Assembly (NCBI RefSeq): GCF_000299915.1
Contig: NZ_AMRI01000021.1
Location: 1 to 64,000, forward strand
DNA: 64,000 bases
Direction of reading: 5' to 3'
Origin: Gallaecimonas xiamenensis 3-C-1
GTDB taxonomy: Bacteria > Pseudomonadota > Gammaproteobacteria > Enterobacterales > Gallaecimonadaceae
Position 1 is the stretch's first letter. Every line of letters begins with the position of its first letter. A program made the position numbers and the translations under genes. This document shows, piece by piece, positions 36,201 through 43,318 of this stretch. Under the pieces are notes generated by a model. The model had not been told where the DNA came from, did no database searches, and saw only the letters and a program-made list of their open reading frames with translations.

Positions 36201-36458
36201 CTGGGTGTCCAGGCTGTATTGCTGCAAGAAGGCCTGGATGCCGTCGCCGTTGTCGTGGTGGGCGCGGATCTTGGTGACCAGGCGCTCGGTGTCGGCGGTG
36301 ATGGCGGCGGTTTGGGCTTCATCACTGGGGACCAGCTTGAGCAGCTCGGTCAGATACTGCTCTTCATCGACCTGGTAGTTGTCGGTGATGGCCTGGCGAA
36401 GGGCGTCGAGGCTGGGCACCTGGAAATCCGGTGCAACCACTTGGCTTGCGTTGAACAT
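33294..36458 (-). CDS. putA: Bifunctional proline dehydrogenase / glutamate-5-semialdehyde dehydrogenase
   Basis: A 1054-residue enzyme that oxidises proline to glutamate. The N-terminal half is the FAD-dependent proline dehydrogenase barrel (IKLSALHPRYD, LQIDAEEADRLEIS, RLVKGAYWDTEIK); the C-terminal half is an aldehyde dehydrogenase with FTGSTATA and the catalytic Cys in TSAGQRCSALRV. There is no N-terminal ribbon-helix-helix, so unlike E. coli PutA it probably does not repress its own gene. I start at 36458, where the family-like MFNASQVVAPD begins. Confidence 0.95.
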   Translation of the reverse strand: MFNASQVVAPDFQVPSLDALRQAITDNYQVDEEQYLTELLKLVPSDEAQTAAITADTERLVTKIRAHHDNGDGIQAFLQQYSLDTQEGIILMCLAEALLRIPDPDTADALIKDKLSGADWARHFNQSESLLVNASTWGLMLTGKVITMDRRIDGSPANLLNRMVNRLGEPVVRKAMYAAMKIMGKQFVLGRTIKEALKNSQKSRKLGYTHSYDMLGEAALTAKDAQKYFNDYASAIAALGSAEYDESQAPRPTISIKLSALHPRYDVQNVDRVRTEMVEIVRQLVEKARAANIGLQIDAEEADRLEISLDIFEAVYRSDAAKGWGNFGLVVQAFSKRALPVLLWLTRLGKEQGDLIPVRLVKGAYWDTEIKLCQAAGLTGYPVYTRKASTDASYLACARFLLSEHTQGVIYPQFASHNAQTVVAIKTMAAGRAFEYQRLWGMGDELYDTVLEENKGQHVRIYAPVGSHKDLLPYLVRRLLENGANSSFVHKLVDPKTPVASLATHPMKTLAEAPSLANHKIPMPDAIYGTRKNSGGINLHIQSEAQPFHDAMAPFQTHQWQAAPIVAGKEMAGELQKVRSPQNNEDLVGTVAFAGNDAVKAALDSAHAAFPAWRRSNVEDRAKALEKFADLMEEHRAELIALVTREAGRILQDGIDEVREAVDFCRYYAQQARKMFNGAEVLPGPTGELNELYVQGKGVFVCISPWNFPLAIFVGQVAAALATGNTVLAKPAEQTCLVAYRAIQLALEAGIPGDVLHFLPGTGATVGSALTGDDRIAGVVFTGSTATAKAINKALADHEGAIKTLIAETGGQNAMIVDSTALPEQVVNDVIGSAFTSAGQRCSALRVLYVQDDVADRILELLKGAMQELVVADPWQYKTDIGPVIDAKAKGLLDEHLEALKAFAKPIATAPVSDEVAAKGSFVAPTAVEIAGIHQLSKENFGPILHVVRFKASELDAVIDAINDTGYGLTLGVHSRNEGLALEIADKANVGNCYINRNQIGAMVGTQPFGGQGLSGTGPKAGGPHYLFRFVTEKTRTNNITAVGGNATLLTLGE

Positions 36459-36941
36459 AGGGCTAGCGACCTTTAGTGCGAGGCCCCCTGATACCTCAGG
36501 AGCTGGGCCAAAGGCTGATGATTTTTCCCCGCCAAGGGGATAAGACGCGCAGAGTATACAATATACCTTCTGCATGAAAATCCCCTTTTCACCGCATCTG
36601 GCAGGCGAGTCAAAGCGCTGTCGGCGCCATCACAGAATAGGCCAAAAGGCTGCCAATTTTTCCATTAGAATACAGTTGTTTATGGGGCTAATGTTTTACG
36701 GGCGTAGCCCTTGTTTGCTGGGCCTTGATGCGGTTTGGGTTGGTTGCGAAGAGTGGGTGGTTATTCCCTTGTCCGATCAGTGCTTGGGAGGATTTTTCAT
36801 GCTGGGTAAGGGGTTTATGGGGGGCTTATTTTTTGTGTGAATTTTAATTCGTTTAATGTGAGTTTTTAATTAAACCCGAGTGCTTGCTTAGGGCACAAAA
36901 AAGCCGCCCTGAGGCGGCTTGATCTATTAGGGGCCGAAGTA
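36459..36941. other. Intergenic region upstream of putA
   Basis: About 440 bp with the putA promoter region. The plus-strand frames here look non-coding. The right end holds the terminator of the SH3-domain gene. Confidence 0.5.
36896..36922 (-). terminator. Terminator of the SH3-domain gene
   Basis: AAGCCGCC and GGCGGCTT form a stem, and on the minus strand the stem is followed by a run of T. It lies 20 bp after the stop of the SH3-domain gene. Confidence 0.85.
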
Positions 36942-37508
36942 TCAAGCCCACATATCCTTACGCTTCTTGCGTGGGATCAGATGAGGCAGCAACAGACCCA
37001 GCAGCAGGCCGCCACCGGCCACGCCACCGCCGTAGAGGAACCAACGCATCAGGTTGCTCTGGTCCATACCCTCTACTTGGGCCTTGAGCTTGCTGATGGT
37101 GGCCTCCTGCTCGGCGACCTGTTGGGTCAGCTGGACTTTGTCCTGCTTGAGGTTGTCCAGGGTGCTGGTCAGAGACTCATGGCCGGAGGAGAGGTTGCCA
37201 ATCTTGGCTTCGGCGGCCTCAAGAGACGCCTGGAGCTTAGGAATGGTGACCCTGAAGCTGGGTTGGTTGGTCAGGAACTGGCTTTCCACCCAGCCACTGC
37301 GGCCTTCGGAGTCTTGGACCTTGGTGAAGTCCTTGCCTTGTTCGAGCACATCCAACTGGGTACCGGCATTGACCGACCCTATGATGCGGTAGTCACGGGA
37401 AGGGCCGGAATGCAGGAAGATATAAATGTCTTCACTGACATAGGCAGCATTGGCAAAAGAAAAGCCAGGCGCCATGGCCACAAGCAAAAGCAGCGCACGC
37501 ATTAGCAT
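36942..37508 (-). CDS. SH3 domain, coiled-coil inner-membrane protein (YgiM type)
   Basis: A 188-residue protein of the TIGR04211/YgiM family. It has a signal peptide (MLMRALLLLVAMAPGFSFA), a bacterial SH3 domain (LHSGPSRDYRIIGSVNAG and GWVESQFL), a coiled coil of about 70 residues and a C-terminal membrane helix with a basic tail. The SH3 part should be periplasmic and may bind the wall; the function is unknown. In E. coli, ygiM lies beside cca and near ygiF, and here ygiF is also close. Confidence 0.87.
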   Translation of the reverse strand: MLMRALLLLVAMAPGFSFANAAYVSEDIYIFLHSGPSRDYRIIGSVNAGTQLDVLEQGKDFTKVQDSEGRSGWVESQFLTNQPSFRVTIPKLQASLEAAEAKIGNLSSGHESLTSTLDNLKQDKVQLTQQVAEQEATISKLKAQVEGMDQSNLMRWFLYGGGVAGGGLLLGLLLPHLIPRKKRKDMWA

Positions 37509-37590
37509 TGTATTGATTATTCCGAAATAAAGTCGCCGGAACATCCTAGAGAGCATAAGGGGCCATGGCAAGAGCCAGGCCCCTCAATGT

Positions 37591-38859
37591 TCAGCCGAGG
37601 ATCAGGGCTTCGAGGATCCAGAAGATGATGATGGACAGGAAGGCCCCGGCCGGCAGGGTGACAACCCAGGACACCACGATGTTGCGGATCACCGACATGT
37701 TCAATGCGGCGATACCACGGGCCAGGCCCACGCCCATGATGGCGCCAACCAGGGTCTGGGTGGTGGAGATGGGCAAGCCGGTACCGGACGCCAGTACCAC
37801 TGTGGTGGCGGTGGCGAACTGGGCGGCAAAGCCACGGCTGGGGGTCAGGTGGGTGATGCCGGTACCGACGGTGGCCATCACTTTTTTACCCATGATGGCC
37901 AGGCCAAAGACGATACCGAAGGCACCCAGGGGCAGTATCCACCAGGCGATCTTGGACTGGGCCGCCACGGCGCCGCCAGCTTCCACCACGCTCACTACCG
38001 CAGACAGGGGCCCGATGGCGTTGGCCACGTCGTTGGAGCCGTGGGCGAAGGCCATGGCGCAGGCGGTCAGCACCATCAGGATGGCGAACACCTTTTCCAC
38101 GTTGGCAAAGCCCATGTCTTTGTCGTCGGAGGGGTTGTAGTTCTTACGGCCGATAAAGAGATAACCCAGTGCCATTACCACCAGGGAGGCCGCCACTGAG
38201 TAGAGCCAATGCTCGGTGCCGCTGAGCTTGAGGCCGATGTGGGACAGGCCCTTTTTCAGGGTAACCAGGCTAATTACAAAGGCGGTCAGGAACATGTACA
38301 AGGGCACGAAGCGCTTGGCGTTCTTGAGGGGGTTCTCGGTATCGAAGATCAGCTTTTGCACGCTGACAAAGATGAAGTAGGCGATAAAACCGGAGATGGC
38401 CGGGGTGATCACCCAGGAGCCGACGATACCCAGGGTCTTGCCCCATTGTACGGCTTCGCTGCCCACGGCCACGGTGGCAAAACCGATGATGGCGCCGATG
38501 ATGGAGTGGGTAGTGGATACCGGCCAACCGTAATGGGAGGCCACAATCAGCCAGACACCGGCGGCCAGCAGCGAGGCGATCATGCCCAGTACCAGCAGGT
38601 CGGAATGACCGACAAAGGCATTGGAGTCGATGATGCCCTTGCGGATCGTAGAGGTGACTTCGCCACCGGCCAGGTAGGCGCCGGCGAATTCAAAAATCAT
38701 GGCGATGATGATGGCTTGCTTGATGGTCAGCGAGCGGGTGCCCACTGAAGTCCCCATGGCATTGGCCACGTCATTGGCACCGATACCCCAGGCCATCAAA
38801 AAGCCGACAACGGCCGCGAGCAGCACCAGGGTGGTACCGTAATTAGCGATGATTTCCAT
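37591..38859 (-). CDS. Inorganic phosphate transporter, PiT family
   Basis: A 422-residue inner-membrane protein of about ten helices with the two inverted PiT signatures: GANDVANAMGTSVGTRSLT in the first half and GSNDVANAIGPLSAVVSVV in the second. These proteins take up phosphate, usually as a metal-phosphate complex, with protons or sodium. The DUF47 gene 12 bp upstream is its usual operon partner. Confidence 0.94.
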   Translation of the reverse strand: MEIIANYGTTLVLLAAVVGFLMAWGIGANDVANAMGTSVGTRSLTIKQAIIIAMIFEFAGAYLAGGEVTSTIRKGIIDSNAFVGHSDLLVLGMIASLLAAGVWLIVASHYGWPVSTTHSIIGAIIGFATVAVGSEAVQWGKTLGIVGSWVITPAISGFIAYFIFVSVQKLIFDTENPLKNAKRFVPLYMFLTAFVISLVTLKKGLSHIGLKLSGTEHWLYSVAASLVVMALGYLFIGRKNYNPSDDKDMGFANVEKVFAILMVLTACAMAFAHGSNDVANAIGPLSAVVSVVEAGGAVAAQSKIAWWILPLGAFGIVFGLAIMGKKVMATVGTGITHLTPSRGFAAQFATATTVVLASGTGLPISTTQTLVGAIMGVGLARGIAALNMSVIRNIVVSWVVTLPAGAFLSIIIFWILEALILG

Positions 38860-38871
38860 GTTGTTTTCCTG

Positions 38872-39552
38872 TTAGCTGCGCGCGAGCAACAGCTCCAAGC
38901 GGGACCCCACGCCTTCAGCGCGGTCGGCCAGATCGCCAACCCACTCAAGAATGGAGTAGAGGAACATGACGTCTACCGGGTTCAGATCCTTCTCGATCGC
39001 CAGCAGCTGGCGACGCAGGCGGATCTGCAACTCGTCGGTATCGTGCTCGATTTCGTCGAGCTCGTTGATCATCCTGTTGACCAGTTCCACCTCGCGACCA
39101 CGGAAGCCGGTTTCGAGCAGCTCATCGAGCTCGTTGATGGCTTTGGCGGCCAGGGCGGTTGCGTCCAGGCAGCGGGAAAGGTAGGCGCCGAACTCTTTGG
39201 CGAAGAGGGCCGGGATCTGAAGCTGGCGGCCCAGTACCCGGCCGGCAATATCTTTGGCCTTGTTGGCAATGCGATCCTGTTCCTTGACCAGTTCCAGGAG
39301 ATCGGTGCGCTCCACCGGCATGAAGAGGCCGGACGGCAGGGTGAGGCGGATCTCCCGTTTCAGGCTGTCAGCTTCCTTCTCCAGGCCGCTGATGATGTTG
39401 CGCACCTGACTGGCTTTTTCCCAGTCATTTGCCAACACTGCGTCGAAGAAGGGCAGCAGGTTCTGGCAGCACTCGTGGACCTTGTCCATGTGCTGCTGCA
39501 GGGGCCGGATCGGCGATTTTGCGAATAGACCTAAAATACTGTTTGCAGGCAT
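38872..39552 (-). CDS. DUF47 / TIGR00153 family phosphate-transport partner
   Basis: A 226-residue helical protein of the PhoU-like DUF47 family (MPANSILGLFAKSPIRPLQQHM at the start, then LVKEQDRIANKAKDIAGRVLGR). Members are encoded before Pit transporters and are thought to modulate them. The 12 bp spacing to the transporter gene supports co-transcription. The promoter would lie in the region divergent from the ygiF gene. Confidence 0.92.
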   Translation of the reverse strand: MPANSILGLFAKSPIRPLQQHMDKVHECCQNLLPFFDAVLANDWEKASQVRNIISGLEKEADSLKREIRLTLPSGLFMPVERTDLLELVKEQDRIANKAKDIAGRVLGRQLQIPALFAKEFGAYLSRCLDATALAAKAINELDELLETGFRGREVELVNRMINELDEIEHDTDELQIRLRRQLLAIEKDLNPVDVMFLYSILEWVGDLADRAEGVGSRLELLLARS

Positions 39553-39705
39553 GGTTGCCCCTCATATTTTTGACGATATTGTCGGCATCAGGCCAATGCG
39601 GCGCGCATGGTAGCGCAAAGGCTCTTTGCAATAAAACGGTAATAGCGTTTTTTTTGGCGCCATGCTCGTTATAATCAGCCCGACACCTGTCAACTAAAAG
39701 CCACA

Positions 39706-41196
39706 ATGGCCATCGAAACTGAACTCAAATTGCGTGTTGCCGATCAGGTCGACACAGACGCACTGCTGGCTCCGCTGCTTGAAGACGCGGCGCCCAAGCA
39801 CCTAAAAAACACCTACTTCGATACCCCCGACGGCCAACTGGCCGGCTGGCGTATGGGCCTGCGTATCCGCGAGGTCAATGGTGAGCGCGAACAGACCCTG
39901 AAGCTGGCAGACAATGCCGGTTCGGCCCTGTCTGCCCGTCCCGAATATAACCTGCCGGTGAGCGGTGATAAACCGGACCTGGCCGCTTTCCCGGCCGAGG
40001 TCTGGCCGGAAGGCACCGACCTTGGGGCCCTGCAACAGGCCCTGGCACCGGTTTTTGCCACCGATTTTGCCCGCCGCAAGACCCTGGTGGCCAATGGCCA
40101 GGTGGAACTGTGCTGGGACCAGGGAGAGATCTGCGTAGGGGAGCGTTGCCTGCCCATTCGCGAACTGGAACTGGAAATGCAGGGTGAGGATCTCAAGGCC
40201 CTGTTCAGCATCGCCGAGCCGCTGTTGGTGGAAGGGGTGCAGTGTTTTGGCCTGTCCAAAGCCGCCCGGGGCAACTGGCTGGCCAAGGGGCAGGGCGCTT
40301 TTGACCTGAGCGAGCCGGTGCCGGCCATCAGCCGGGCCCAGAGCAATGACCAAGTGCTGCAACAGGCCCTGGGCGCCGCCCTTGGCCAGTGGCAGCAGGC
40401 CGAAGACGCCTTCTTGATGCAGCCGGGCTGGCAACCGCTGTTGGCCTTGGCCGACGCCTTGCAGTATTTCCGCCAGGTGCTGAGCCTCTTTGGCGGCCTG
40501 GTGCCGCGCAAGGCCTCCAGCGAGCTGCGCCAGGAATGCCAATGGCTGGCCGACCAGCTGGCCCAGGCCCAGGCCCAGGTGCGCCTGGCCAAGGTGCTGG
40601 CCGGCAAGAGCAGCGCCTTTAAAAAGCTCAATATCAGCGACGAGCTGGTGGAGCTGGCCCAGCAGCGCCAGCAGGCCCTGCCCAGCCTGAGCAGCTTTAC
40701 CGCCTTGCTGGCTGGCCCCAGGGCCAACAAGCTCAAGCTGGCCGCCCTCAAGTTCGCCACCCTTAAAAGCTGGCGCGAGCGCCTGGACGCCGGCGCCCTG
40801 GCGGAGCTGGATAAACCGATCAAATGGTTTGCCGACACCCAGCTTGCCAAGGCCTTTGCCGAGCTAAAAAGGCACCTGCCCAAGGGCATGAGCCTAAACG
40901 ACTATGTGGACCAGGAAACCCGGGTGATCCGCTACCTGACCTGTTGTCGCACCTTTGCCGCCCTGTACGGCGAAGAGCGGGCCTTAGATGGCCTGGAGCA
41001 GTGGCAGGACTTCTTGTACGGCATCGAAGAGGCCAAGCGCCTGGACGGTGTGGCACAACTGGCGGCCCGACTGGACTTGTCTGAAGAGGATGCCGAACAG
41101 CTGGAAGGCTGGCTTAATCGCAAGCGTCAGTCTTTGGTGTCGGCGATGGACCAGTCCCGTCAGCTGGGGCTGAACCAGCCTGTCTACTGGCCCTGA
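39706..41196 (+). CDS. ygiF: Inorganic triphosphatase, CYTH-CHAD protein
   Basis: A 496-residue protein. The N-terminal CYTH domain has the signature ETELKLRV and an EREQTLKLA strand, giving the tunnel that hydrolyses inorganic triphosphate in E. coli YgiF. The C-terminal half is a His-rich-type CHAD helical domain (about residues 210 to 490), which in other proteins binds polyphosphate. It is divergent from the phosphate-transport pair, a sensible link. Its 3' end overlaps the ion-channel gene by 83 bp in convergent orientation. Confidence 0.9.
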   Translation: MAIETELKLRVADQVDTDALLAPLLEDAAPKHLKNTYFDTPDGQLAGWRMGLRIREVNGEREQTLKLADNAGSALSARPEYNLPVSGDKPDLAAFPAEVWPEGTDLGALQQALAPVFATDFARRKTLVANGQVELCWDQGEICVGERCLPIRELELEMQGEDLKALFSIAEPLLVEGVQCFGLSKAARGNWLAKGQGAFDLSEPVPAISRAQSNDQVLQQALGAALGQWQQAEDAFLMQPGWQPLLALADALQYFRQVLSLFGGLVPRKASSELRQECQWLADQLAQAQAQVRLAKVLAGKSSAFKKLNISDELVELAQQRQQALPSLSSFTALLAGPRANKLKLAALKFATLKSWRERLDAGALAELDKPIKWFADTQLAKAFAELKRHLPKGMSLNDYVDQETRVIRYLTCCRTFAALYGEERALDGLEQWQDFLYGIEEAKRLDGVAQLAARLDLSEEDAEQLEGWLNRKRQSLVSAMDQSRQLGLNQPVYWP

Positions 41197-41938
41197 GCTC
41201 GGCGCACAGGGTATCGAGCTGGCCGCCCATGGCGGCCAGTTTTTCTTCCAGCCCCTGCAATTGGTTGTGCAGGGCGCGCCTTTCCACTTCCTCTCGTTCG
41301 TCCCTCATGGTCAGCTTGGCGGCCATCAGGCCGCTGACACCACCAAAGAGCGACACCCCGGTGATGATCACCAGGGCGCTGACGATGCGCCCGGCGGTGG
41401 ACACAGGGTAAAAATCCCCATAGCCCACGGTGGAAATGGTTACCAGTGACCACCAGATGGCGTCCTCGGCGGTGTGGATATTGGACGCCGGGTTCTGGCC
41501 TTCGGTCAGCAAGATGGCGATGGAGCTACCCCCTATCACCACCACCAAAATCACCAGCATGGTGGCCAGCACCGCATGGGTGCTTTGGCGCAGCAGTTGG
41601 CGTATGGCCTGGTTGGCCAGGCGCAGGATGCGCAGCACCCTTACCACCTGGAATAGCCGGCCGTAACGGAGGATGTCCACCGCCGGGATGCTGGAAACCA
41701 GATCGATCCAATGGGTACGGATATAGGGCCATTTCTGGCCGGCCCTGGCCAGGCCGATAAAAAAGCGGCCAAGGAAGATGATGCAGATGGCGGTGTCGAT
41801 GAGCAGCAGCAGTTTGCGCTCGTCAAGGTTGAGGGGGGCAAATTGCAGGACCAGAACCACCGCCACCGCCAGGATGGACAAGATCATCATGGCCAATTCG
41901 ATGGGGGTGGGAGCCAGTACCCGAATTTCCTGTTTCAC
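41114..41938 (-). CDS. Voltage-gated-type ion channel
   Basis: A 274-residue inner-membrane protein of the Kch/ion-transport family. Helices S1 to S4 are followed by an S4 with repeated Arg (RYGRLFQVVRVLRILRLANQ) and a pore with the K+ selectivity filter TVGYGD. The C-terminus after residue 220 is a coiled coil with a leucine-rich end (LEEKLAAMGGQLDTLCAELR), likely for tetramer assembly. The start is a GTG one base after the stop of the preceding gene, so the gene is coupled to a PspA-like operon. Confidence 0.88.
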   Translation of the reverse strand: MKQEIRVLAPTPIELAMMILSILAVAVVLVLQFAPLNLDERKLLLLIDTAICIIFLGRFFIGLARAGQKWPYIRTHWIDLVSSIPAVDILRYGRLFQVVRVLRILRLANQAIRQLLRQSTHAVLATMLVILVVVIGGSSIAILLTEGQNPASNIHTAEDAIWWSLVTISTVGYGDFYPVSTAGRIVSALVIITGVSLFGGVSGLMAAKLTMRDEREEVERRALHNQLQGLEEKLAAMGGQLDTLCAELRASRQAGSAPADGTGPSPTPKTDACD

Positions 41939-41939
41939 G

Positions 41940-42272
41940 TCAGCAGTCCTTGAGGAGGCGGTCAGCCTGGTCCATCAAATCCTGCATCACCCGCTTTTTG
42001 ATTTCCAGCTGCTCGTCCGGGGCCAGGCCGTACCTTTGCCCCAAAGCCAGATAGTCCTGGGGGTTCAAGGTGACGGTGAGCCTAGGCCGCTTGGGCCTGG
42101 TGGTGACCGGCAGGGCCAGCATGGTACGAATTTGATCGGACGGGCTCAGGCCTTCCTTGAGTGCGGCCAGCCGGATGGCGTACTGCATGCGGGCATCGAG
42201 GTCGAAGGCTACCTGCACCGCTTTCATGGCGGCGATGGAAGAGGCCCACTTTTCCTGGAGTTTTTTACTCAA
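41940..42272 (-). CDS. Small conserved protein in the PspA-like operon
   Basis: A 110-residue protein with a basic helical N-terminus (KKLQEKWASSIAAMK) and a RPRLTVTLNPQDYLALGQRY segment. Start is a TTG overlapping the preceding stop by 4 bp, with GGGGGAG upstream. The family name is unknown to me. It is encoded between the PspA-like gene and the channel gene, so it probably acts with them. Confidence 0.65.
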   Translation of the reverse strand: MSKKLQEKWASSIAAMKAVQVAFDLDARMQYAIRLAALKEGLSPSDQIRTMLALPVTTRPKRPRLTVTLNPQDYLALGQRYGLAPDEQLEIKKRVMQDLMDQADRLLKDC

Positions 42273-42829
42273 GGGCGCTCCCCCTTGAGGCGGGCCAACA
42301 CCGAGGCGGCGCTGGCCGGGGCCTGCTGGTCCTGGGTTGGGTTGCCCTGGGCCTCGCGCTCGCGAATTTGCTGCAAGGTGGCTTTGACCGGCCCCTGGCG
42401 CTTGGGCCAAAGGGGCTGGAGGGTATGCTCCATCTTCTGCAGGCCCTCGGCGGCCACCAACAGGCTTAATTGGCGTTTCAGATCCACCAGGTGCCGTTCC
42501 AACTGGAGGGCCTGATTGACGCGCAGTTGCAGCTGCTGCTGGTCATGGCGCAGTTGCAGCTCCTGGTTTTCAAGGCCAGCCAGCACGGCGGCGGCCGCTT
42601 CCAGTTCTGCCGCTGCGGCACTGGCCAGCTTGGCCTTAAGGGCCTGCTCGCCTTGGGCCAGCTGCTGTTGCAGCCGTTGGCGTTGGCTGCCTAATTCGGC
42701 TAGCTGGCGCTGCCACTGGGGCAGCTGCGGGGCGCAGGCGGCCAGGGCGGCGCCGGTGTCCCTTACCGCGTCTTCCAGCCCTTTTCGGTCCTGGGGGCTG
42801 TTGGCCATGACCTCTTTGAGCAGTGTCAT
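42269..42829 (-). CDS. PspA/YjfJ-like coiled-coil protein
   Basis: A 186-residue protein made almost entirely of coiled coil (long Gln, Leu, Ala heptads, residues 25 to 150). The C-terminal VLARLKGE tail resembles that of YjfJ, a PspA/IM30 relative, though the protein is shorter than full PspA (about 220 residues) and the call rests on neighbours as well. Its ATGA start overlaps the DUF2170 gene. A membrane-stress role is an inference. Confidence 0.6.
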   Translation of the reverse strand: MTLLKEVMANSPQDRKGLEDAVRDTGAALAACAPQLPQWQRQLAELGSQRQRLQQQLAQGEQALKAKLASAAAAELEAAAAVLAGLENQELQLRHDQQQLQLRVNQALQLERHLVDLKRQLSLLVAAEGLQKMEHTLQPLWPKRQGPVKATLQQIREREAQGNPTQDQQAPASAASVLARLKGERP

Positions 42830-43287
42830 AGGGCCTCCAGGAAGTGGCTCATGTCGTCGAGGATATCCAGGGTGTTGTCGGACAACACCACCAGTTCGTG
42901 TTCGATGTCGGCCAGGCTGGAGTGGACCGACAAGGCCCCGAAGATAAGGTAGCGGTCGCCCATCTTGGCAAAGGCGGACAGGGGCATGGGGATGTTGAGT
43001 TCGAGCATGGTTTCGAGCATGGCCAACCTTTTGTCCTTGGCCACTTCCGCCTCTTCCCACAAAAAGCTCATCACCAGCACCTGATCTTCGGCTAGGGACA
43101 GGAAGATAGGCAGCTCTTCGCGGCCCTGCACCACGATTTGCAGCACCTCTACTTCGCCGCTGATGGGGGTGCAATCGAAATGGCAACCGGTGTGGCCGGC
43201 ATTGGCCGACTGACTCAGGTGGCGGGCTATGGTGTCGATGGTGGCGGCTTGGGCTGGCACTGCGGGGCCTTTGGGCTTTATGCTCAT
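42826..43287 (-). CDS. DUF2170 protein (YjfI family)
   Basis: A 153-residue protein that matches the YjfI/DUF2170 family, which in E. coli precedes yjfJ (PspA-like). It has no membrane segment. Together with the PspA-like, small and channel genes it forms a four-gene operon with 4 bp overlaps or a 1 bp gap. Function unknown. Confidence 0.78.
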   Translation of the reverse strand: MSIKPKGPAVPAQAATIDTIARHLSQSANAGHTGCHFDCTPISGEVEVLQIVVQGREELPIFLSLAEDQVLVMSFLWEEAEVAKDKRLAMLETMLELNIPMPLSAFAKMGDRYLIFGALSVHSSLADIEHELVVLSDNTLDILDDMSHFLEAL

Positions 43288-43318
43288 GATGCCCTTTGTC
43301 TAGCAAAATCGACATAAT

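Noticed and set aside
36574-36840. An 88-codon plus-strand frame upstream of putA
   Set aside because: It has no motif, starts inside the putA promoter region and shows the mixed hydrophobic pattern of non-coding DNA.
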